A DNA stretch of 60,000 nucleotides from Cristatella mucedo (Eukaryota > Bryozoa > Phylactolaemata > Cristatellidae), in assembly GCA_009760855.2 (NCBI GenBank), contig WPIO01000195.1, positions 312,001 to 372,000 on the forward strand. Reading direction: 5' to 3'. Shown in pieces: positions 53,980 through 60,000 of the stretch. Under the pieces are notes generated by a model. That model searched no databases. It had not been told where the DNA came from and saw only the letters and a program-made list of their open reading frames with translations. Made by a program: the position numbers and the translations under genes. Position 1 is the stretch's first letter. The number at the start of each line of letters is the position of its first letter.

Positions 53980-53998
53980 CTTCCATGTGCTGTTGCAG
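53980..53998 (+). promoter_or_regulatory. Splice acceptor before gene 2 last exon
   Basis: CTTCCATGTGCTGTTGCAG ends at 53998. It supports an intron upstream and a spliced 5' UTR. Confidence 0.55.
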
Positions 53999-54056
53999 AT
54001 TTTTGAGAGAGAGCATTTACATTCGAAAAGCATCACAGAGCAGTAGCACTCGAGGC

Positions 54057-56003
54057 ATGGCGAGCGGCGGCAGCAGCCAGTGCTCGATGCTGCTACTACG
54101 TTTTGTACTCGTGATGGCCGCCACCGCGGCAGTCGTCCACCAGTCAGGCTGCGCTGCCGCTCGACTGCCGCACAAGGGCTGGGCAGCGGCTCCTGTGACG
54201 GTCGCTCGACCGGCCTCTGGCGAGCTCAAACTTGCCAAGTCTGCCGATGCCGTGGTCGACTCGGCTGGGGGTGGCGGCCATGCAGCGATTGGCGACGGGG
54301 CGAATTCCAAGTCGCATGCAGCTCAAACCTTACTGGACGAGCTGTTCAGTGGCACGTGGGGACCCTTCATCATCAAGGACAGCCATGTGGACTCGTCTCC
54401 GACATCCGAAGGCAGCGCTGAGCTGATCCTGGCGCCGTCCGAGCATGCTCCCAATGATGAGTACGCAGCAGCAGCAGACGACGACGACGACGGTGTAACA
54501 GTCGATGCCAGCCTGCAGCTCGAAGCCAAGCTGCAATCGGACCAAATCGACGAGGTTGACGACCACGACACTGCCACCACCACCGCCGTCATTGGCACTG
54601 CCGCCGACGCAGTGGTTGACATGCGTGGCACGGCCAGCGACGACAGTCCGGTGCGCACCGTGGCTGCCTCTGGAGGCGGCAGTGGCAGCGGCGGCGGCAA
54701 AAAGCCGAGCGACCATTCTGGCAGCGTCGAGCGGCACCGGGGCGGAGCCGCCACCGGAGGTGCCTCGCACCCAGCCAAGGGGCGTGCCGATGCCGAGCAA
54801 GCCGTCGACAGTGGCGCTGTTCGCTCGCACTGGCGCAGAGGACACGACAGAGTCACCACGAACCGCCTGACGAGCGCCGCCGAGCCAGCCGACGAGGCGT
54901 GGCAGCAGCCGAAGCAGCAGCGGCGGCGGCTGGTGCACAACGTGGTCGCATACCACCTGACTGAGCGGGAACCGGACGTGCACGATGCTGAGGCGCCCAC
55001 TGAAGGCGCTGGCGGCGGCGTCGAGCAAGCGCACCGCCAGAGAGGCAACGCCGCCGAAGGAGTGGCGGCGGCACCTCAGCGGCCGCCGCAGTCGCCGAAC
55101 GCTCGACTGGTGAAGGACCGCGGCCGCTCGAATTCCGATGTCAGGGAGCGGGGCGCGTCCGAGCCGACGCTGCCGAGGGGAAAGCCTGAGCCGGCCGCCA
55201 GCGGCAAACGCCGGGCTTCGGAGCACGGCGGCCGTGCGGCGCCGAAGCCCGGCAGTGGCAATGGCCTGCTCTCCGACGGCAGAGGCGACGAGATGTCGAG
55301 CGAGAGGCAGCCACCAGTCGGCGGCGGCAGCGGCTCATCGATCGAGCGCGAGAGTGGTGGCATCAGAGGCAACAGCGATGGCCTCGTGGCGGCAGCGGGA
55401 GCAGTTTCGGAGGGAGGCTCGAGGGGGCGGCAGCAGCAGCGCTCCGACGACGGCCGGGACGGCAGAGCGAAGCGTCCCACCCACGGCGGCGGCCACCGAA
55501 AGGAGGTGGTTGAGGAGGAGGAGGAGGAGGAAGAGAGCTCGGTCGGCCACTGGGTGCTGCTGCTACCTTCGGCGATGCCTTCGAAACAAGGCGCTCGACA
55601 AAGCGCCGCTCAGCAAGCCAGCCGCGGTAGCCTGAGACCGGCCGAGCACGAGGAGCAGGAAGAGGAGGAGGAGGAGGGGACCGCGGCTGGGCGGCTCTGG
55701 CAGACGTCTCTGCCCGCGTCTCGCTGGCTGTCGCGCAGCAGCAAGGCACGCATGGCTCGCCGTCAGCGAGAGCGGCGGCCAGCGGCCGAGCAGCACGGCC
55801 CGGCCAAGGCCTCAGCCAAGGCCTCAGCCAAGGCGGAAGAGGAGGAGGAGGATGATGGCTGGGCAGCCGGCTTGCGCCAGACAGCCGTCGGTGGCATATC
55901 GGATGTCAAAGGCGGCACAAGAGCAGTGGGAGCTGCAGTGCACACATCCGAGCCGAGTCGAGTCGAGAGAGCAAAGCATCGGAGCGCCAAGCACGAAGGC
56001 TAG
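54057..56003 (+). CDS. Unidentified secreted, highly charged low-complexity protein (648 residues)
   Basis: I do not recognise a family. The start at 54057 has a good context (GGCATGG) and opens a signal peptide: hydrophobic residues 11-28, likely cut after SGCAAA near residue 35. An upstream in-frame ATG (53934) lies before the acceptor and would bury the signal. The mature part is Gly/Ala/Ser-rich. It has a DDDDD run (141-145), several Glu runs near the end, many dibasic or RxxR-like sites (KRR, RRR, KRP, RRQRERR), and three tandem KASA-type repeats. One less repetitive stretch, TLLDELFSGTWGPFIIKDSH (91-110), stands out. Only two cysteines are seen, both near the signal. Acidic runs with basic cleavage sites recall granin-like or neuropeptide precursors, but no diagnostic motif is present. 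The whole frame is in one exon of very high GC. Chance cannot be fully excluded because antisense frames are also open. Confidence 0.65.
   Translation: MASGGSSQCSMLLLRFVLVMAATAAVVHQSGCAAARLPHKGWAAAPVTVARPASGELKLAKSADAVVDSAGGGGHAAIGDGANSKSHAAQTLLDELFSGTWGPFIIKDSHVDSSPTSEGSAELILAPSEHAPNDEYAAAADDDDDGVTVDASLQLEAKLQSDQIDEVDDHDTATTTAVIGTAADAVVDMRGTASDDSPVRTVAASGGGSGSGGGKKPSDHSGSVERHRGGAATGGASHPAKGRADAEQAVDSGAVRSHWRRGHDRVTTNRLTSAAEPADEAWQQPKQQRRRLVHNVVAYHLTEREPDVHDAEAPTEGAGGGVEQAHRQRGNAAEGVAAAPQRPPQSPNARLVKDRGRSNSDVRERGASEPTLPRGKPEPAASGKRRASEHGGRAAPKPGSGNGLLSDGRGDEMSSERQPPVGGGSGSSIERESGGIRGNSDGLVAAAGAVSEGGSRGRQQQRSDDGRDGRAKRPTHGGGHRKEVVEEEEEEEESSVGHWVLLLPSAMPSKQGARQSAAQQASRGSLRPAEHEEQEEEEEEGTAAGRLWQTSLPASRWLSRSSKARMARRQRERRPAAEQHGPAKASAKASAKAEEEEEDDGWAAGLRQTAVGGISDVKGGTRAVGAAVHTSEPSRVERAKHRSAKHEG
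55808..55843 (+). repeat. 12-bp tandem repeat in gene 2 coding region
   Basis: GCCAAGGCCTCA-type units, three in a row, encode the repeated AKAS peptide. The frame is kept because the unit is 12 bp. Confidence 0.9.
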
Positions 56004-56394
56004 TTCGTAGCTCGGTCTCGACGTCGCAGCTCAGCGACTCCATCGCCTCTCCTCTCCCCCTACCACCCTCTCTCCCTCAACCCCGGAGGCCGAGCTGGGC
56101 TGCAGCTGCCAATGGCCAATGGTGCTGCTCAACGTCCTTGCCCTTGACCGTCACAGGAGTGACAAGTAGCTTAGTACTCGCTCGGCTCACCGGAACAGAA
56201 TAGGGGACAAGTCAGTAGGGCAGTGTGCCCTAAGCTTTGCAGCCAGCTGCGGTAAACCCAGCGCTGTGTGACAGTCAGACAGCCACCGGCAGCCACGCCT
56301 TCTCGTAGCACTCGTTCATCTGGCTTTCAGGGGTAGACACATGCCTACACGATCTACATGGGCGCCATAGTCACTCAGAGCAAGCCAGTGTCGT

Positions 56395-56400
56395 AATAAA
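56395..56400 (+). terminator. Poly(A) signal, gene 2
   Basis: AATAAA 392 nt after the stop codon, with a TG/T-containing stretch (TGCTTTGG) after it. Confidence 0.6.
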
Positions 56401-56420
56401 TGCTTTGGCACCGAACATAC

Positions 56421-57000
56421 GGTAATCTTTAATTTTGAAATTTGCATCTTCACCAGTCAGCGATAGGTGCTTCAGCTGCAGCTGAGTTGATTACTTGCAG
56501 CCATCACAGCTACCACCAGCATTAGCTGCTGTGTGGCGGTGGCTGCCAGTGGGGCAGCTAGCTATTGACTGGCCCGAGACCAGGGGCCGGAATTGCCACA
56601 GCAGCATTTATTTTGAGTGTAATTAAGACTAGCTTAAAGCTATAATCACGTGTCCTAGTAATGAGAGTCCTCTTGCAATGGGCACCAACTATTTAGGGTA
56701 TTCCCATAGGGAGTCCGAGAGCCTTGTTGGGAGAGGTTTACCACGAAAATACCACGTGACCAGGCCCTGTGTTTAGATGAGCCGCAGGGCACAGGGTGTA
56801 CAGCTGCACCTCAGGTTCTACCTCAGCCTCAGTGACCAGGGAAATTGTGGCATTTTTTGTTAATTATATCACGTGGTGATATCTGGACTTGGCAGTAACT
56901 GCTTGCCTATGCTTCTACTTGTGACCAGCTACGAACTTTTTTTCTTGTGAATGTGGAGTTGCTTGAGGATGGATGGTAACATAGACCCATGAGCAGCAGG
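56421..57000. other. Intergenic, nothing recognised
   Basis: No open frame of interest, no SINE or LINE copy seen. Confidence 0.6.
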
Positions 57001-57001
57001 C

Positions 57002-57306
<305 letters not shown>

Positions 57307-57355
57307 GGATGGGACAGGTGGCAGTCTGCTCATTACGGTTACAGCTGCTCTGGTC

Positions 57356-57500
57356 GCCAAGCTGGTTTGGTCCAGCGGTTAAGGTACTCGCCCCGACCAA
57401 GGTCTGGCTGAGGTCGTGGGCTCGAGCCCCGAGGCACATGTGAAGCGCCTGAATAGTGATTAAGTTGTCTTAGGGCGCTATACAAATAAACTATATATAT
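57356..57500 (+). repeat. SINE-A copy
   Basis: GGTTTGGTCCAGCGGTTAAG, GGGCTCGAGCCCCGAGGC, GTGAAGCGCCTGAATAGTGA, GGCGCTATACAAATAAACTA. It lies 52 bp after the CT tract. Confidence 0.93.
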
Positions 57501-57663
57501 TTATATCACAGGATGCCCAGGCGGTGGTTGACGACTGCTGTGATCGGTCGGGATGGAGGGAGGACTGAGCAAAGCGACTGACTAGAGTCGTCGCTACATA
57601 GATCGGCTGAGATCGGCGACTTGAATAGAACACAGACCGCATCACCACGATCGGTCACCGGCA

Positions 57664-57685
57664 CTCTGCTCTGGTCAGAGCAGAG
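57664..57685. repeat. Short hairpin, 10-bp arms
   Basis: Arms CTCTGCTCTG and CAGAGCAGAG with a 2-nt centre. Confidence 0.92.
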
Positions 57686-57854
57686 CCAGGTCTTGTGGTC
57701 CTTGGCTAGTCCCGTGGCACCGATTCACAGCGATATCACTGCTCATAGCAGCCTGTAGCCTGTCCAAGCCACCTCCCCCACCTCCCTACGAACGCTGTCT
57801 CTGCCGATTCTGCCGACAACAGCTCCAAGGATGTCCTATTAGCTGGTATGCCCA

Positions 57855-58985
57855 AACAATAATAATAATGCAGTTGATAAAGCGCCCTCAGAGAATTCAA
57901 TCTCTCTCTCTCTCTCTCTCTAGGCGCCTTACATTTGCTGCAAAGGGAAATGCAATTAAATGGTGAGTAATATCATGTTTGATAAACAACATGATTAACA
58001 TGGTTAGGGGTGACATGCATAGGGTCAGCATGCAAGTGTGGTTAGTGGCAGCAAGCACAGTGTCAGCACTCGTAAACACATAAAAGACGAATCACAGGGA
58101 CCCACTAAATGCTGTCCTAAAAAGGTATGTTTTTAAGTTCTTTTTAAATGGGGTCAAGTCAGGGGATGTGTCGCAGTCGGGAGTGAGTTCCAGGCTTTGG
58201 AAGCATACAAACTAAATGTACAGTCTCCAAAGGGTTTGAAGTTTGTACGAGGTATTGGTAGACTGTAGGATTCCGAAAAGCGGGTGGTACGATGCTTGGC
58301 CTGGTGGGGGGAGTAGATCTGAGAGATAGGCTGGAGCCAAAGAATGAAGTGACCTAAAAGTGAGCGAAAAAACCTTGAAGTCGATCCGTTGCTTTACTGA
58401 TAGCCAGTGCAGGTCGGCGAGAAGTGATGTGATGTGGCAACTGTGATGCTCACGACAGACAAGCCTAGCTGCAGAGTTTTGCACCAGCTGTAATCGCCTG
58501 ATTGCACATGCCGGTAGGCCAGCAAGCAGTGAGTTACAGAAGTCAAGACAGGATGTCACAAATGCATGCACCAACTTGGACGTGGTATCCTTATCTAAAC
58601 AAGCCCGAATTGTAGCAATGTTATGTAGCTGAAAGTAGGCAGACTTCATTATGGAGCTGATGTGGTCGTCTAACGAGAGGTCACTTTGGAATATGACACC
58701 TAGATTTTGAGCTGATTCAACTGGAGATATGCAGGCAGAGCCTTTCCAATTTCTGAATCACACTGTGTTTGCCCATAACTAGCAAGTTGGTTTTATCATC
58801 GTTTAGTTTTAGAAAATTTGCTGCCATCCATGTTAGGATCTCATCAATACATGCAGCAAGGGAGTTGAGAGCATTCGGCATGCTGGAATGCTGCAGGGGA
58901 TCAAAGCAAAGGTACAACTGAGTGTCATCTGCATAGAAGTGAAAGCCTCGATTGTGCTTAGCATACAATAGTGATAACAATAATA
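57855..58985 (-). repeat. LINE-A, longest copy, antisense, RT motif kept but frame broken
   Basis: Reverse transcriptase remnant of a CR1/L2-type non-LTR element. Upstream part: FHFYADDTQLYLCFDPLQ with the catalytic YADD, then MAANFLKLNDDKTNLLVMG. Downstream part in another frame: KSAYFQLHNIATIRACLDKD, LDFCNSLLAGLPACAIRRLQ, NSAARLV, then HWLSVKQRIDFKV and APAYLSDLLPP. The 3' end has a CT run and GGCGCCTTACATTTGC. The frameshift between the two parts and the missing 5' half make it a dead, truncated copy. Confidence 0.92.
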
Positions 58986-59065
58986 AACATATTTAAATAA
59001 AACTTGCATAGTGCCCTTAGAGCACTACATCTTTCTAGCCACACTTTACATATACTGGAAATTGT
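58977..59065 (-). repeat. Second LINE-A 3' tail, antisense
   Basis: CAATAATAAACATATTTAAA, then GCATAGTGCCCTTAGAGCAC and TCTTTCTAGCCACACTTTAC. It abuts the copy above. Confidence 0.85.
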
Positions 59066-59169
59066 TAAAGGGGATGAAGCTGTAGCAACCTATATAGGGC
59101 GTGACGTATTCTATGAACGGTTAAGCATGGCAGGTAGCACATACTGTCAGCTCAATGACTTCCTGAGCA

Positions 59170-59204
<35 letters not shown>

Positions 59205-59272
59205 ACACACAAACACACACCCACACATTTACACACGCCCACACGCACACACACGCACACACAAAGACACGC
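59170..59272. repeat. (CA)n microsatellite
   Basis: CACACA tract with CCC and AAA interruptions. Confidence 0.97.
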
Positions 59273-60000
59273 ACGAGCCCACCCAGCCAAAGGCTTAGTA
59301 GCCACTGCATGCACATAGCCAAGTGCAGCCACTCACCGCTCAGGACAAGCTGCTGATCGCCGGCGGCCATGGTGAGCAAGAGCACGGAATAGCAGCACAG
59401 GTTGTTGGTTCCAAGCAAAATAGTGAATATAAAGACAGGCGAGTGCAGATGCAAATAGATTCAGCACTCGCCAGCCGCTCCATATGGTTCCAGAAAAAGG
59501 CTGCAACCATGCCTGCACACTGAGCGCTGGGCAAGCCTATCGCCGCACACCGGCTGCCTCCAACAACAAAAATCACGCCACATTTTTGCTGCGACTATTC
59601 CCGGCCTTGCCGGTACGGCATTAGCAGCAAACAAGATTCCAAGCAGATGCCAGCTAGCTAACATTTGTTGCATTTGCCGTTCGAGGGGTTGCTTGGCAGC
59701 TGCAGCTGCAGTGGCTGCTGCTGGCTCTATCGGAATGCAGCGTGCCTGCCTGCTAGCGTACGAGTGCATACACCTGGAGCAGCTGCAGCAATAGCAACTG
59801 ACTCACACATGCGTTAGTCAGCTCTAGGCTGAAGGGGCATCTGGAGAGTGGCCTGCTGTGTTGAGCATGCACCTGTACATACGCGGGAGGAGGAGGGGGA
59901 GGCAGCTTTCTCTTATCCCTTCCTCTCATCAGCTGGCTGAGGCCCGACTGCTGGAGCAGTGCTCACTCCTCCTCGTGCGACCACACGCTCCTTTGACTGA
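59273..60000. other. Unassigned end of window
   Basis: No repeat family or gene recognised. It has CAG/CTG-rich words near 59690-59730 and a purine-rich run near 59885. Confidence 0.6.

Larger units (their letters stand above)
42115..53998 (+). other. Repeat-rich region between the CpG block and the last exon of gene 2
   Basis: If gene 2 starts at the TATA box this is its intron. It contains LINE-A pieces (43515, 44755, 45300, 46140, 49905, 51303, 52232), SINE-A copies (47597 antisense, 49758), a hairpin (46580), a CT tract (52575) and an unassigned 104-codon open frame (47807). The stretches 46620-47570, 48150-49750, 50600-51290 and 52630-53930 show nothing I can name. Confidence 0.55.
53999..56420 (+). 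other. Last exon of gene 2 (untranslated ends included)
   Basis: The acceptor is CTTCCATGTGCTGTTGCAG ending at 53998. The exon has 58 nt before the ATG at 54057, the reading frame to 56003, and about 0.4 kb of 3' UTR with AATAAA at 56395-56400. Confidence 0.65.

Noticed and set aside
54323-55048. Antisense frame of 241 codons, and other antisense frames up to 298 codons over gene 2
   Set aside because: High GC and biased codons of the sense frame keep the opposite strand open. The sense frame has signal peptide, acceptor and poly(A) signal; the antisense ones do not.

Overview
The window is nuclear DNA from an animal. It holds spliced genes with GT-AG introns, tRNA-derived SINEs, degraded CR1/L2-type LINEs and long dinucleotide repeats. 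The main gene encodes a DOCK-A protein (DOCK1/DOCK2/DOCK5, Myoblast City, CED-5) that is clearly diverged from the vertebrate versions. An invertebrate is likely; I cannot name the phylum.

Positions 1271-31016 (+) carry the 3' part of the DOCK-A gene. I assembled 24 exons by hand from splice sites and family similarity. Every exon junction keeps the reading frame, and the exons sum to 3600 nt: 1199 residues plus a stop. The fragment starts after the DHR-1 region (which lies before this window). It contains the central helical region, the complete DHR-2 Rac-activating domain (exons 10-19) and a Ser/Pro-rich tail with Crk-type SH3-binding motifs (exons 22-24). Exon 23 can also read through to a stop at 27512-27514, giving a possible alternative end.

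Positions 31017-41500 are intergenic and dominated by repeats. At 41580-42800 there is a GC-rich, CpG-rich block with a TATAAAA box, a perfect-consensus splice donor about 130 bp downstream, and several exon-like open stretches that I could not identify. At 53999-56400 lies the last exon of a second + strand gene. It has an acceptor site, an ATG in good context, a signal peptide, a 648-residue low-complexity and highly charged protein, and an AATAAA signal. The GC-rich block may be its promoter and 5' exon; that link is inference.

Repeats fill the rest. SINE-A has a tRNA-like head and a 3' tail shared with LINE-A, so the two look like a SINE-LINE partnership. SINE-B has a different 3' tail and is inserted in LINE-B at one site. 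LINE-A and LINE-B are both CR1/L2-like and all copies seen are broken. There are long CT/GA, GT/CA and TA tracts. A recurring set of short, near-perfect hairpins, several with arms of about 15 bp, is not explained by any of these families.
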